A stretch of DNA of 64,000 nt from VAZQ01 sp963702695 (GTDB lineage Bacteria; Pseudomonadota; Alphaproteobacteria; Rhizobiales; Xanthobacteraceae), in the NCBI GenBank assembly GCA_963702695.1, contig CAVPDS010000029.1, positions 432,396-496,395 of the forward strand, given 5' to 3'. The position numbers and the translations under genes were made by a program. Numbering within the stretch: the first letter of the stretch is position 1; the number at the start of each line of letters is the position of its first letter. This document shows, in pieces, positions 36,363-46,255 of this stretch. The notes under the pieces were generated by a model. That model had not been told where the DNA came from. It did no database searches and saw only the letters and a program-made list of their open reading frames with translations.

Positions 36363-39300
36363 CCAGATCGTCGGCTTTGCGCTGAGCAAGCGGCTGGTCG
36401 TCTTTATGATCTGCATTTTCGCGGCGATCTACGGCTATTACTCCTGGACCCGGCTCGCCGTCGAAGCCTATCCCGATATCGCCGATGTCAGCTCTGACGT
36501 CATCACGCAGGCGCCGGGTCTCGCCGCCGAGGAGGTCGAGCAGCAGGTCACCATTCCGCTGGAGCGCGAGCTCAACGGCACGCCCGGTCTGGTCACCATG
36601 CGCTCGCGCAGCACCTTCGGGCTGTCGCTGATCACGCTCATCTTTCGCGATGGCATCGAAGATTACTGGTCGCGTCAGCGCATCCAGGAGCGCATTGCGG
36701 GCGTCCCGCTGCCGCCGGGGCTGACGCCTGTCCTCAGCCCGCTCTCCTCGCCGACCGGCGAAATCTTCAAGTACACGCTCGAGTCCGACACCAAGGGGCT
36801 GCGCGACCTCTCCGAAATCCAGCAGTGGACCATCATCCCGGCGCTCAAGCAGATACCGGGAATCGCCGATATCGAAAACTTTGGCGGGATCACGACCCAG
36901 TTCCAGCTCGAGCTCGATCCCTCCCAGCTCACGCGCTTCAATCTATCGCTCAAGAACGTCACCGACGCGATCAACGCCAACAGCGGCAATTCCGGCGGCA
37001 GCGTCATGACCCGTGGCGAGCTTGGTTACGTCATCCGCGGCATCGGGCTTGTTCAGTCGCTCGACGACATGGGCAATATCATCGTCACGCAGCGGAACGG
37101 AACGCCGATCTTCGTGCGCGATCTTGGCAAGCTCAAGCTCAGCAATCAGGAGCGCCACGGCATCCTCGGCAAGAACGAAATAAATGACACGATTGCCGGT
37201 ATCGTTCTGATGCTGCGCGGCGAAAATCCGTCGCGCGTCATGGAGGCGGTTCACGCCAAGGTGGCGGAACTGAACGAGCGATTGAAGCCCGACGACGTGC
37301 AGATCGTGCCCTATATCGACCGCTCGAACCTCGTCGATGCCACCGTCGACAAGGTTTCGCACACGATCTTTCAGGGCGTCGGCCTTGTTCTCATCGTCCT
37401 TATTCTCTTCCTCGGCAGCCCGCGCAGCGCGCTGATCGTCGGGATCACCATCCCGTTCGCGATGCTGATTGCGTTCATCCTGATGTATTTCAGCAATATT
37501 TCCGCGAACCTCCTATCGCTCGGCGCCATCGATTTCGGCATCATCGTCGACGGCGCCATCGTGATGACTGAGGCGATCCTGCGCCGGCGCGAGGCAAAGC
37601 CCAATGAGCCGCTGACGGAAGCCGACGTTCGCGAGGCCGCACATCAGGTCGCGCGGCCGATTTTCTATGCGACGCTCATCATCATCGCCGCCTACATTCC
37701 GCTGTTCGCATTCCAGCGCGTCGAAGCGAAGCTGTTTTCGCCGATGGCCTATGCGATCGGCTTTGCTCAGTTGGGCGCGCTGCTGTTCTCATTGATGGTG
37801 ATTCCGGGCTTGGCCTATCTGGCGTATCGCAAGCCGCGGCGCATCGTTCACAATCGGGTCCTGGAATGGATTGCAGCGAGATACCGGTGGACGCTGCAGC
37901 TCTCGCTCAATCATCCGAGCTTTGTCTACATTCTCGGCGCGGCGGCGGCGGTCTGCATCGCCTGGCTTGGCCTTTCGGTCCCGCGCGAATTCCTCCCCGA
38001 ACTGGACGAAGGCGCCATCACGATCCACGTCACCATGCCTCCCGGCATTTCACTTGCGAAGGCGACCGAGATGGCCGCCGACTTGCGCAAGGCGGTGCGG
38101 GAGTTTCCCGAGGTGTCCTACATCGTCTCGGCGCTGGGGCGTAACGATGACGGCACCGATCCATGGACGCCATCGCACATTGAAGCAGACATCGGGTTGC
38201 GCCCTTACAATGTCTGGCCGGCGGGGGAGACCAAGCAGGATCTGGTTCGCCGGATGCAGGCCCGGTTCCGCGAATTGCCGGGCTTCGACATTCACGTCAG
38301 TCAGCCGATCATCGAGGCCGTGACCGACGAGATTTTCGATGTGCACAGCCAACTCGTCCTGCGCGTCTTCGGTGAAGATTTCAACGAGCTTCGGCGTATC
38401 GGCAGGGACATCATCGCGGTTCTCAAGACGGTGCCGGGAACCCTCGACGTAGCGTTCGACATCGATCAGTTGCCCCCGCTGCCGCAGGTTGCGATCAAGG
38501 TCGATCGCGCGGCGGCGGCACGCTACGGCATCAACGTGTCGGACATTTCAGACCTGATCCAGACCGGCATCGCGGGCGGCGCGGTGAGCCAGGTGTTCAT
38601 CGGCGAGCGCCGCTACGACACGACCGTCCGTTTTCCGGATGCGGTCCGCAACGATCCGGACGCGATCGGCAACCTGGTTCTGACCTCCAGCTCCGGAGCC
38701 CTCATACCGCTCTCGCAAGTCGCCCGCGTTCAAACGCAACTGGGTGAAAGCACCATCACCCGCTGGATGAATCAGCGGAACGTCACGGTGAAGCTGAATT
38801 ACCACGACCGCGATCTTCCGTCGCTTCTGGCGGAGGCGCAGAAGGCCATCGCCGCGAAGGTGAAGTTCGATCCAAGGAAATATCGGATCGAGTGGGGCGG
38901 GGACTTCGAAAATGAGAACCGCGCGGAGGCCCGATTTCGGTTGATCATGGCCCTAGATCTCGGCCTCATGGTCGTCTTGCTCTATGCCGGATTTGGCAAT
39001 CTGCGCCAGGTGATCCTGATTCTCGGCGTCGTGCCGCTGGCGACAATGGGCGGGCTGATCGCCCTGCATTTGACGGGGGTGACTCTCAACGTCGCCTCCG
39101 GCGTCGGGTTCATCGCGCTGTTCGGAGTCGCAGTCTTGAACGGAGTCATCATGGTTGCGAACCTCAATCGGCTTCGCGATCTCAATCTGCCGCTGTTCGA
39201 GGCGGTGCTGACCGGCGCCGGCGAGCGCCTGCGGCCGGTGCTCATGACCGCGTCCGTCGCCACCGTCGGCATGCTGCCGGCGGCCATGGCCACCGGGGTC

Positions 39301-39465
39301 GGCAGCGACGTGCAGCGCAGCGTCGCCACGGTCGTGGCTGGCGGACTGGTCCCGGCCACGTTCCTCACGCTCTTCATGATCCCGACGTTCTATTTCGTGC
39401 TCGAACGTTGGGTTGCGCGGCGCGCTCGAATTGCCTTGGCCAGCGATGAGCCGGTGCCCGGTTGA
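36355..39465 (+). CDS. CzcA/CusA-family heavy-metal RND pump
   Basis: A 1,036-residue proton-driven HME-RND transporter with 12 helices and two large periplasmic loops. YPDIADVSSDVITQAPGLAA, EEVEQQVTIPLERELNGTPG and the helix 4 proton-relay motif DFGIIVDGAIVMTEA are diagnostic of the heavy-metal subfamily. It exports divalent or monovalent metal ions (Co, Zn, Cd, Ni or Cu/Ag cannot be separated here) as a trimer. It is the second gene of a three-gene operon and followed by its channel after 229 bp. Confidence 0.93.
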   Translation: MIDQIVGFALSKRLVVFMICIFAAIYGYYSWTRLAVEAYPDIADVSSDVITQAPGLAAEEVEQQVTIPLERELNGTPGLVTMRSRSTFGLSLITLIFRDGIEDYWSRQRIQERIAGVPLPPGLTPVLSPLSSPTGEIFKYTLESDTKGLRDLSEIQQWTIIPALKQIPGIADIENFGGITTQFQLELDPSQLTRFNLSLKNVTDAINANSGNSGGSVMTRGELGYVIRGIGLVQSLDDMGNIIVTQRNGTPIFVRDLGKLKLSNQERHGILGKNEINDTIAGIVLMLRGENPSRVMEAVHAKVAELNERLKPDDVQIVPYIDRSNLVDATVDKVSHTIFQGVGLVLIVLILFLGSPRSALIVGITIPFAMLIAFILMYFSNISANLLSLGAIDFGIIVDGAIVMTEAILRRREAKPNEPLTEADVREAAHQVARPIFYATLIIIAAYIPLFAFQRVEAKLFSPMAYAIGFAQLGALLFSLMVIPGLAYLAYRKPRRIVHNRVLEWIAARYRWTLQLSLNHPSFVYILGAAAAVCIAWLGLSVPREFLPELDEGAITIHVTMPPGISLAKATEMAADLRKAVREFPEVSYIVSALGRNDDGTDPWTPSHIEADIGLRPYNVWPAGETKQDLVRRMQARFRELPGFDIHVSQPIIEAVTDEIFDVHSQLVLRVFGEDFNELRRIGRDIIAVLKTVPGTLDVAFDIDQLPPLPQVAIKVDRAAAARYGINVSDISDLIQTGIAGGAVSQVFIGERRYDTTVRFPDAVRNDPDAIGNLVLTSSSGALIPLSQVARVQTQLGESTITRWMNQRNVTVKLNYHDRDLPSLLAEAQKAIAAKVKFDPRKYRIEWGGDFENENRAEARFRLIMALDLGLMVVLLYAGFGNLRQVILILGVVPLATMGGLIALHLTGVTLNVASGVGFIALFGVAVLNGVIMVANLNRLRDLNLPLFEAVLTGAGERLRPVLMTASVATVGMLPAAMATGVGSDVQRSVATVVAGGLVPATFLTLFMIPTFYFVLERWVARRARIALASDEPVPG

Positions 39466-39694
39466 TCGCGGGCCGCGCGGGGCGATGGGCCGACAATCTC
39501 CACAAGACCATTGCAAAGACTGTTGCGAAAAAACACTAAGCGCGCCCAATTCTTGCGGCGGGTCTTCCACAGGATTTCCACACCCGGCTGGACCAAGTAT
39601 GGTTAACGAAGATGGTTAATCCGGGGGTGTCAGAGAGGCGTTCCTCCGCCCGGATCAGGCCTGGTGTGTGGCGTAAGGGGTGGAGTTCGCTCGA

Positions 39695-41284
39695 ATGTCG
39701 CGGCGACGGAGCACCAACATCCGGTCGCGTCAGCCCCGCGGGCTGCTGCCGATTTTTCCGCCCAGCCGATGGTTGAAGCCTGGCCGTAAGGTCGCGGCAA
39801 TCGCCGCTACAACGTTCCTGGTGACGGGATGTGCCGTCGGTCCGGACTTCGAGCGACCGGCACCGCCGGACGTGAAGAATTATTCGAGCGAACGGGTGCC
39901 GGCGCGAACCGCGTCCGCGGATGTTGCGGACGGGGGAGCGCAACGTCTGCTGCGCGGCCGTGATATTCCCGGCGAATGGTGGGCGCTATTCCATTCGCCT
40001 GGACTCAAGGCTCTAGTCGCGCGAGCGCTGCGGAACAATCCCGATCTGAAGTCGGCGCAAGCGGCGTTGCGCGCGGCGCGCGAAAATTTCTACGCTGGGC
40101 AGGGGGCGTTCTTTCCGCAGGTAGACGGCAGTGCCTCCGCGATTCGCCAGCGGTCGGCGCTGGATGGCGCGGTCGATCCAGCGACAGGAATTCCTGTCCA
40201 GCCGTCCTTCAATCTCTTCACCGGCCAGGTGAGCGTGTCGTACGTGCCCGACGTGTTTGGCGCCACGCGCCGTGCGGTCGAGTCGCTGGATGCGCAAACC
40301 GACGAGCAACGCTTCCAGCTTGAGGCGACCTACCTGACGCTGACCTCGAACATCGTTGTTGCGGCCGTGCAGGAAGCGTCGCTGCGCGGTCAGATCCAGG
40401 CAACGCAGCAGATCATCAAGATCGCGCGCGATCTGCTCGATCTGTTCCGGCGCCAGCACAATCTCGGGCAGATTGCCGAGCTTGACGTGGTCGCGCAGGA
40501 ATCGGCGCTCGCGCAAATCGAGCAGACGCTGCCGGGCCTGCAGCGGCAATTGGAGCAGCAGCGGCATCTGCTCGCGGCGCTGGCGGGAGATCTCCCGAGC
40601 CAAAGTGTGGCGGAAAACTTCGAGCTGTCGAAGCTGCGGCTACCACTGAACGTGCCGCTGAGCCTGCCTTCGCTGCTCGTCGAGCAGCGTCCGGATATCC
40701 GTGCGGCCGAGGCGAACCTGCGGTCGGCGAGCGCGAACATCGGCGTTGCGGTCGCGAACCGCCTGCCGAATTTCTCCTTGACCGCGAATGCCGGCAGCAC
40801 CGCCCCGTCGATCGATCAGATGTTCTCGCCGAACACCGGGTTCTGGACGCTTGCCGGGGGCGTCGTGCACCCGATCTTCCACGGCGGGACCCTGCTTCAT
40901 CTGGAACTCGCGGCGCGTGCGTCCTACGATCAGGCAGCGAGCCAATACCGCAGCACGATCGTCACTTCGTTTCAGAATGTCGCCGACGTCTTGAGCGCGC
41001 TGAAAACCGATGCCGACGCTTTGCAGAAGGCGGTATCCGCCGAACGCGCTGCCGAAAGAACGCTCACGATCACGCGCCAGCGTCAGGAGCTTGGCGACAT
41101 CAATTATCTGGCGCTGCTGAGTGCCCAGCAGGGCTATCAGCAGGCGTTGATTACTCTGGTCCAGGCGCGGGCCGCCCGCTACGCCGACACCGCGGCGCTG
41201 TTCCAGGCGCTTGGCGGCGGATGGTGGAATCGCGCCGACGTGCCGTCGGAGGAGACGATCGCAGCCATTCGGAGCCATGATTGA
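39695..41284 (+). CDS. outer-membrane efflux lipoprotein (NodT/OprM, TolC family)
   Basis: A 529-residue outer channel. The lipobox is TFLVTGCAVGPDFERP, with the lipidated Cys about 31 residues after the ATG at 39695 (GGGGTGGAG upstream; a GTG at 39680 is possible). Two repeated OEP domains follow, with EWWALFHSPGLKALVARALR, NNPDLKSAQAALRAARENFY and RPDIRAAEANLRSASANIGV. As the third component it completes an envelope-spanning metal exporter with the preceding two genes. Confidence 0.9.
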   Translation: MSRRRSTNIRSRQPRGLLPIFPPSRWLKPGRKVAAIAATTFLVTGCAVGPDFERPAPPDVKNYSSERVPARTASADVADGGAQRLLRGRDIPGEWWALFHSPGLKALVARALRNNPDLKSAQAALRAARENFYAGQGAFFPQVDGSASAIRQRSALDGAVDPATGIPVQPSFNLFTGQVSVSYVPDVFGATRRAVESLDAQTDEQRFQLEATYLTLTSNIVVAAVQEASLRGQIQATQQIIKIARDLLDLFRRQHNLGQIAELDVVAQESALAQIEQTLPGLQRQLEQQRHLLAALAGDLPSQSVAENFELSKLRLPLNVPLSLPSLLVEQRPDIRAAEANLRSASANIGVAVANRLPNFSLTANAGSTAPSIDQMFSPNTGFWTLAGGVVHPIFHGGTLLHLELAARASYDQAASQYRSTIVTSFQNVADVLSALKTDADALQKAVSAERAAERTLTITRQRQELGDINYLALLSAQQGYQQALITLVQARAARYADTAALFQALGGGWWNRADVPSEETIAAIRSHD

Positions 41285-41379
41285 GATGCGGATGCCGCGC
41301 GCGTCTTATGTTGGGCGGCGGGTGAGTGCTGACGTCGGGTTCGGAGCGGAGTGCGGCTGAATTGTTCGAGGAGGGCGTG

Positions 41380-42474
41380 ATGCGTACCGCGTTCGGCGCA
41401 TTCAGATCGATTTGCAGGGCTCCAGTGGCCCGATGCAAATCCATCGCGGTGAGTGCATTGCTGATTTTAGCTCTGGGAGGCGTCGGCCACAGTGAGAATG
41501 CGCAAGGTGTCTGGAAGGATGCGAGCACCGGAAAAGTCGTCGAGGATTATCCCTATCGCGCCGAGCCGGATCCCGGACATCCCAGCCGGGCCTTCCGCAC
41601 CCTTACGGGGGACAATTTTTATCGGGATGACGAAGGCGTTTGGCGCAATGGCAAGTCGGGAGTGATCGTTCGCAGCTATCCTCTTGGTAGCGAGGTGGAT
41701 CCCAATAACCCCGACCGCGCCTACCGTCCGGGCACAAGTGAGAAATACTATCGCGACCTCGAGGCGCAGGCGAGTGTGCCGCCGCCGCGGCCAAATTCGA
41801 CCATGCTGTTTGTGACCCCCAAGATCGCCATCGGCGGCATCGGATTGACCGGCAATACGAGCTATCGCAGCGATGGCGGACAGGATTCATTCGACAATCG
41901 CTTTACCCTTGCGCGTCCTCAAGGCTGCGGTGGCGCCTCGGTCGGCACCGCCGGCACTTACGCGTTCTTGGTCGATTTGAGCGCCTGCACTTACTTCCAG
42001 CACCACACTTTCTTCTCTGTCCCCCGCAACGCCGGCGGCCTTGTAAGTCTCCAGACCAGTTCGCCGGTCGTTTTCGATCTGCTCTTCAAGGGACGAGTTG
42101 CCCTGACCAAACCCAGCGATGCAAGTTGGATGGGACCGATCTTTTTCTCCGCCGGTATCGGACCGACGGCGCGCAAATGGGATCTGACTCTGACGAGCGA
42201 TCAGGCGTTCCTGGGAGCGGATATTTTTTCGATCAGCAGCGCGAGCTGGCAGGCCGGACTTGTTGCAAGCGTCGGGGTTTCCAGCTTCGTTTGCCTCACT
42301 TGCATCGCGGGGGGCCCGCTTGAAATGGGCATCGAAGCGCGGGCGCGAATCTTTCGCGCAGGCTCGATTGATCTTGTCTCACCGGCCTTCGGATTTACCG
42401 AAACGGGGGCGACGGGCCGGACCATCGACTACAGCGTTCTGTTCACCGCGGGCATTCCGTTCGCCATCCGCTGA
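41380..42474 (+). CDS. secreted protein with two N-terminal tandem repeats, likely outer-membrane associated
   Basis: A 364-residue exported protein; the ATG at 41380 follows GAGGAGGG. After the signal peptide come two copies of a ~42-residue unit: GVWKDASTGKVVEDYPYRAE...NFYRD and GVWRNGKSGVIVRSYPLGSE...KYYRD. The remaining 220 residues are rich in alternating hydrophobic/polar strands with many Gly, Ser and Thr and end SVLFTAGIPFAIR, consistent with a beta-rich or barrel domain. No family is recognised. It runs in the direction of the efflux operon but 95 bp behind it. Confidence 0.6.
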   Translation: MRTAFGAFRSICRAPVARCKSIAVSALLILALGGVGHSENAQGVWKDASTGKVVEDYPYRAEPDPGHPSRAFRTLTGDNFYRDDEGVWRNGKSGVIVRSYPLGSEVDPNNPDRAYRPGTSEKYYRDLEAQASVPPPRPNSTMLFVTPKIAIGGIGLTGNTSYRSDGGQDSFDNRFTLARPQGCGGASVGTAGTYAFLVDLSACTYFQHHTFFSVPRNAGGLVSLQTSSPVVFDLLFKGRVALTKPSDASWMGPIFFSAGIGPTARKWDLTLTSDQAFLGADIFSISSASWQAGLVASVGVSSFVCLTCIAGGPLEMGIEARARIFRAGSIDLVSPAFGFTETGATGRTIDYSVLFTAGIPFAIR

Positions 42475-42599
42475 CTGCGGCACCTCTTCGGCCTTGCCTG
42501 GAGGCAGGGTTGCGGCGCATGGAAGTCCACGAAAGATCCCCTCGGCCCCACATGGACGCGATACGGTGTCGCAAATCCGGTCCATAGCGAGCGAAAGCC

Positions 42600-44081
42600 A
42601 TGCCGAAATCCGTCGACTCCACGCAACGTCTGGCTGCGCTCGGCGACGTGCGCAGGTGTCTCGCTCTCGCTGAGGAGATCGGCGAGCTCGAAGTGATCGA
42701 AGGCGTCGACCCGCACCTGGAGATGGGCGCGCTCTACGAGCTCAGCCTGCAGAAGCCGGTCCCGCCGATTCTCCTGTTCCGCAAGATCAAGGGCTTTCCG
42801 GACGACTATCGCGTTGCCTGCAACATCCGCTCCTCGCGCGTGTTCAACCAGGGCGCTGGCCTCGAGCTGGTGCAGAACTACCGCAAAGGCAAGCGCAAGC
42901 AATCGGAGGCGATCGCGCCGGTGGTGGTCGCCGACGGCCCGGTGCTCGAAAATGTGCTGATGGACAACGAGGTCGACATCCTCGCCTTTCCGGCGCCGAA
43001 GTGGCACGGCGAGGACGGCGGCCAATACATCGGCACCGAGTGCATGGTGATCACCAAGGATCCCGACAGCGATTGGGTCAACGCCGGCACCTACCGCGTC
43101 TCGGTGCGCGACAAGAAAACGCTCTCGCTCTTCATCGAGCCGGGCAAGCACGCCGACACCATCCGCAAGAAATGGTGGGCGCGGGGCGAGCATTGCCCGA
43201 TGGTGGTGACAGTGGGGCAGGCGCCCGCGCTCGGCGCCGCAGCGGCTCAGTTCGCGCCCGAGAACGTGAGCGAGTTCGCGGTCGCGGGCGGGAGGCTCGG
43301 CCGCGCGATCGAGTTGGTGCAGGGCCGCGTCACCGGCGTGCCGTTCCCGAACGATTGCGAACTCGTCTACGAGGGCTTCATGCCTTCGTCCGCGGAGCTG
43401 ACGATGGAGGAGGGACCGTTCGGCGAATGGCCCGGCTACTATACATCGAGCGGCCCCGAGCCGGTGCTGCAGGTGCGCGCGATCTATCACCGCAACGACC
43501 CGATCCAGTGCGCGACGCCACCGGCGCGGCCGATTTATCCCGGCACGTACTTCGGCACCGCCGGCTCGGCGCTGCTGCGCGCCGCCTCGCTGTGGGACGA
43601 GCTTGAGGCGGCCGGCGTGCCGGGCGTCAAGGGCGTGTGGAAGATGCCGGGCGGTGGCTCGCGCTTCATCAACGTGATTGCGATCGACCAGCAGCACGCC
43701 GGTCACGCCAAGATGGCGGGCCTGGTCGCCGCCGGCTGCGGCTCCTCGACCTACCTCGGCCGCATCATCATCGTGGTCGATTCCGACATCGACATCACCA
43801 ACCCGGCCGAAGTGATGTGGGCGATCGCGACCCGCTGGGACCCGAAGACCGCGACCGACATCATCGACGGCGTCTGGACCGGCTACATCGACCCGATGCT
43901 GCTGCCCGAACGCCGGGCCAAAGGCGATCTCACCAACAGCCGCATCATCATCTACGCCGTGCGCCCGTTCGCGTGGAAGGACGAGTTCCCGAAGGTCAAC
44001 GCGGTGGATCCCGCGTACGCGAAGGAAGTTGCGCGCAAGTGGGCGGGCAAGGTGAAGTTTCTGGACGATATCGGGATGTGA
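42600..44081 (+). CDS. UbiD-family prenylated-FMN decarboxylase
   Basis: A 493-residue enzyme of the UbiD family, which carries out reversible (de)carboxylation of aryl or alpha,beta-unsaturated acids with prenyl-FMN. Visible features: VLMDNEVDILAFPAPKWHGE near the N-terminus, GTECMVITKDPDSDWVNAGT, the conserved EGPFGEWPGYYTSSGPEPV with active-site Glu, and GSSTYLGRIIIVVDSDIDIT. No ubiX flavin prenyltransferase is adjacent, so the cofactor must come from elsewhere. Length and sequence fit catabolic UbiDs rather than ubiquinone UbiD; the substrate is unknown. Confidence 0.88.
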   Translation: MPKSVDSTQRLAALGDVRRCLALAEEIGELEVIEGVDPHLEMGALYELSLQKPVPPILLFRKIKGFPDDYRVACNIRSSRVFNQGAGLELVQNYRKGKRKQSEAIAPVVVADGPVLENVLMDNEVDILAFPAPKWHGEDGGQYIGTECMVITKDPDSDWVNAGTYRVSVRDKKTLSLFIEPGKHADTIRKKWWARGEHCPMVVTVGQAPALGAAAAQFAPENVSEFAVAGGRLGRAIELVQGRVTGVPFPNDCELVYEGFMPSSAELTMEEGPFGEWPGYYTSSGPEPVLQVRAIYHRNDPIQCATPPARPIYPGTYFGTAGSALLRAASLWDELEAAGVPGVKGVWKMPGGGSRFINVIAIDQQHAGHAKMAGLVAAGCGSSTYLGRIIIVVDSDIDITNPAEVMWAIATRWDPKTATDIIDGVWTGYIDPMLLPERRAKGDLTNSRIIIYAVRPFAWKDEFPKVNAVDPAYAKEVARKWAGKVKFLDDIGM

Positions 44082-44147
44082 GCGCTGCGGTCGGCGTTCC
44101 GCGCCGGCGTGGATGGCGCGGACGTCCTGGCGCCAGGCGAACCGCAT

Positions 44148-44423
44148 TCAGGTGCGAGGATCGGCCATGGGGCTGCGTCGGGAGAGTTGGCCGAGATAGA
44201 GACTTCTAATGAGATGCAGCGCCAGCCATATCGAGAAGAAAACGGCGGGTACGCTCAGCGAAATCGTCATGCCACGCGGGACACCGATGTAGAGCAATGA
44301 GCCCAGGAGCAGCCACGAACATATGAAGCCCGCCAACGTCGCATACATGCAGAGCGCGCAGGTCCCAAACTTGCCGGTCTCCAGCGCCACTTTTCCTTTG
44401 CAATTGCAGCCCACGTACGCCAC
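44148..44423 (-). CDS. small cysteine-rich two-helix membrane protein
   Basis: A 91-residue protein: a short cytoplasmic- or periplasmic-facing start with CNC and, after KFGT, CALC (two Cys pairs that could bind metal or form disulfides), then two membrane helices (ATLAGFICSWLLLGSLLYIG and ISLSVPAVFFSIWLALHLI) and a basic tail. It lies 89 bp downstream of the thrombospondin-repeat gene on the same strand, so the two are probably co-transcribed. It has a loose resemblance to DUF3624 proteins; no function is known. Confidence 0.6.
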   Translation of the reverse strand: MAYVGCNCKGKVALETGKFGTCALCMYATLAGFICSWLLLGSLLYIGVPRGMTISLSVPAVFFSIWLALHLIRSLYLGQLSRRSPMADPRT

Positions 44424-44512
44424 CTCACGTTCGACTTGTTCGCCGGGAATGAAGCTGCCGCTTCATGGGCACGCATCTCCAGTGAACCAACCCGCGATTG
44501 TGCTCTCGCATT

Positions 44513-46255
44513 TCATCCTGCTCTGGCGCGGGCGTTGAATATGGCGAACGGGTTGATGCAGCCATTTGCTATTCCGATCCAGAAGAATATCTGCTCGACA
44601 ATGCCGAGCCAGCCGACGTCGACGACTGCCCCGGCGGCGCATCCCCAATTAGCGATGGCGGCCAGGACTACGGCAATCGCGAGTGACAGGATTATGAGTA
44701 CGTGCAGGACCGTCAGAATGAAATCGACCAGGTCGCACAGTCTGTCTCTTAAACTCATGAATAGACATAGAACGATCCACAGTATGAATGACACAAGGGT
44801 GATGACAGCGAAGATCGCCGCCGCGATCAGCAAATTGACGACGACGGCGGAGAGAGTGGCGACAACGGCCGCGAGTGTGCCTCCGGACACAAGAGCTGCG
44901 ATCGCTGCCAACGTGGCGGCTTCCATCGAGCAGAACGCCAGGAAGATCAGGACTGCGGTAACGAGTACCAAACCGAGGTTGATGAACATCCACAGCAGGC
45001 ACAGGTCGACGACGATATCCGTGCAGGCCTCGGTTTGCGTAAGGGCAGGACATTCGCGGCCGCCGTTGCTGGGGGGCGTGACGATGGTCCGGGTACGCCT
45101 TCTTTGACCGTTGACGCATCTGCTCCAGGCTGACCAGTTCGATACGACGCAATCGACGGCGTCGGGTGGGCAGGGCCGGGTTTGCACCAGGGATGGGCAG
45201 GGACGGCCGCCATTGCTCGGCGGCGTAATGACGGTTCGCGTTCGCGTCTGCGTGCCATTGATGCAGGGTCCCCAATTCGAGAATTCGGAGACAACGCAGT
45301 CGACCTTCCCGCCACAGTGGAAGGCGATCGTTCGCAGCGGTGCGCACCCCTCGCTGATGTGGGCGGTCACGGAAAAATGCCGGTTGTCTCCCGCGGACAG
45401 GCTGATGACCATCGTGTCGCCGCTTACGCTCACGACATGCGCCGCGCTGTCCGCCCCGGTCACGAGGACATCGTTGCTGCGCCAGTCGTAGACGGTCGCT
45501 ACGTTGGTGCACTTGATGGTATAGTTGCCTGCCGGAAGGCATTCCAACTCGGTGTCGGTGGGATTTGTCTTGCTGAAATTGTTGGGACCGGTGATGAGGA
45601 CAGAGGCAGTATCGGGGCATCTGCCATCCGTCGGCTTGCACGCTACTGGCAAGGTCGTTTGGGCGAAACAGTCCTTGTCGTCTTCGCAAGTGACTTTGAC
45701 CGAAATGACGTCGTTGCAGTGATAGGCCTTCAGCTTGGTCCCCACTTCCGGCGAGCCTTCGATAAACGTCGCCTGCCAATGAGACGCGTTCACCGGGACA
45801 CTGGATTGATGGAGGTCGGGCGCTCCATTCAAGCTGACATCGACATTCACCTTTGCGCAAGAAGCGGTGCCGTTGATGACAAGCTGATGCAGTCCGGCGC
45901 TGGCTTCGGTTCCTTCGGCGTCGTCAATCGTCAGCGAACAGCCCGTGCAATTGACCGTGACTCCTTGCGTAAGTAAAGTCTGGGAAGGTGTGGTGTCTCG
46001 GCACTTGAGAGTCACCTGCACGTCCTTGTCGCAGGCAAAATCCAAGGCTTCGAAATCGCCAGGGGCGCTGAAGGTCTTCGACCAATTGCTGCCGTTGAAG
46101 ACGACGGGTCCGGTGCAAAGAATGTCGCCCGAATTGGGATCGGAAACTTCGATCCGCAAATCACTGCACTGATCGCAAGTCCCGGAGAAATCCAGGGACA
46201 CGACGTCGCCCGCGGCATCCACGGAGGCGATGGGTGGGTTCAATGTAGTGGCCAT
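44513..46255 (-). CDS. membrane protein with two thrombospondin type-1 repeats
   Basis: A 580-residue protein (start ATG 46255; an earlier in-frame codon at 46318 is less likely). Residues 8-100 and 103-205 are two related Cys-containing beta modules (compare VVFNGSNWSKTF with VPVNASHWQATF, and VQVTLKC with ISVKVTC); 215-316 is a third. Residues 319-362 and 368-412 are thrombospondin type-1 repeats (FSNWGPCINGTQTRTRTV and WSAWSRCVNGQRRRTRTI, each with the following PPSNGG and closing CP...C). From 418 to 565 there are four or five hydrophobic helices. There is no signal peptide, so the long N-terminus would have to be translocated by the first helix. The function is unknown; adhesion is a guess from the repeat type. 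Confidence 0.8.
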   Translation of the reverse strand: MATTLNPPIASVDAAGDVVSLDFSGTCDQCSDLRIEVSDPNSGDILCTGPVVFNGSNWSKTFSAPGDFEALDFACDKDVQVTLKCRDTTPSQTLLTQGVTVNCTGCSLTIDDAEGTEASAGLHQLVINGTASCAKVNVDVSLNGAPDLHQSSVPVNASHWQATFIEGSPEVGTKLKAYHCNDVISVKVTCEDDKDCFAQTTLPVACKPTDGRCPDTASVLITGPNNFSKTNPTDTELECLPAGNYTIKCTNVATVYDWRSNDVLVTGADSAAHVVSVSGDTMVISLSAGDNRHFSVTAHISEGCAPLRTIAFHCGGKVDCVVSEFSNWGPCINGTQTRTRTVITPPSNGGRPCPSLVQTRPCPPDAVDCVVSNWSAWSRCVNGQRRRTRTIVTPPSNGGRECPALTQTEACTDIVVDLCLLWMFINLGLVLVTAVLIFLAFCSMEAATLAAIAALVSGGTLAAVVATLSAVVVNLLIAAAIFAVITLVSFILWIVLCLFMSLRDRLCDLVDFILTVLHVLIILSLAIAVVLAAIANWGCAAGAVVDVGWLGIVEQIFFWIGIANGCINPFAIFNARARAG

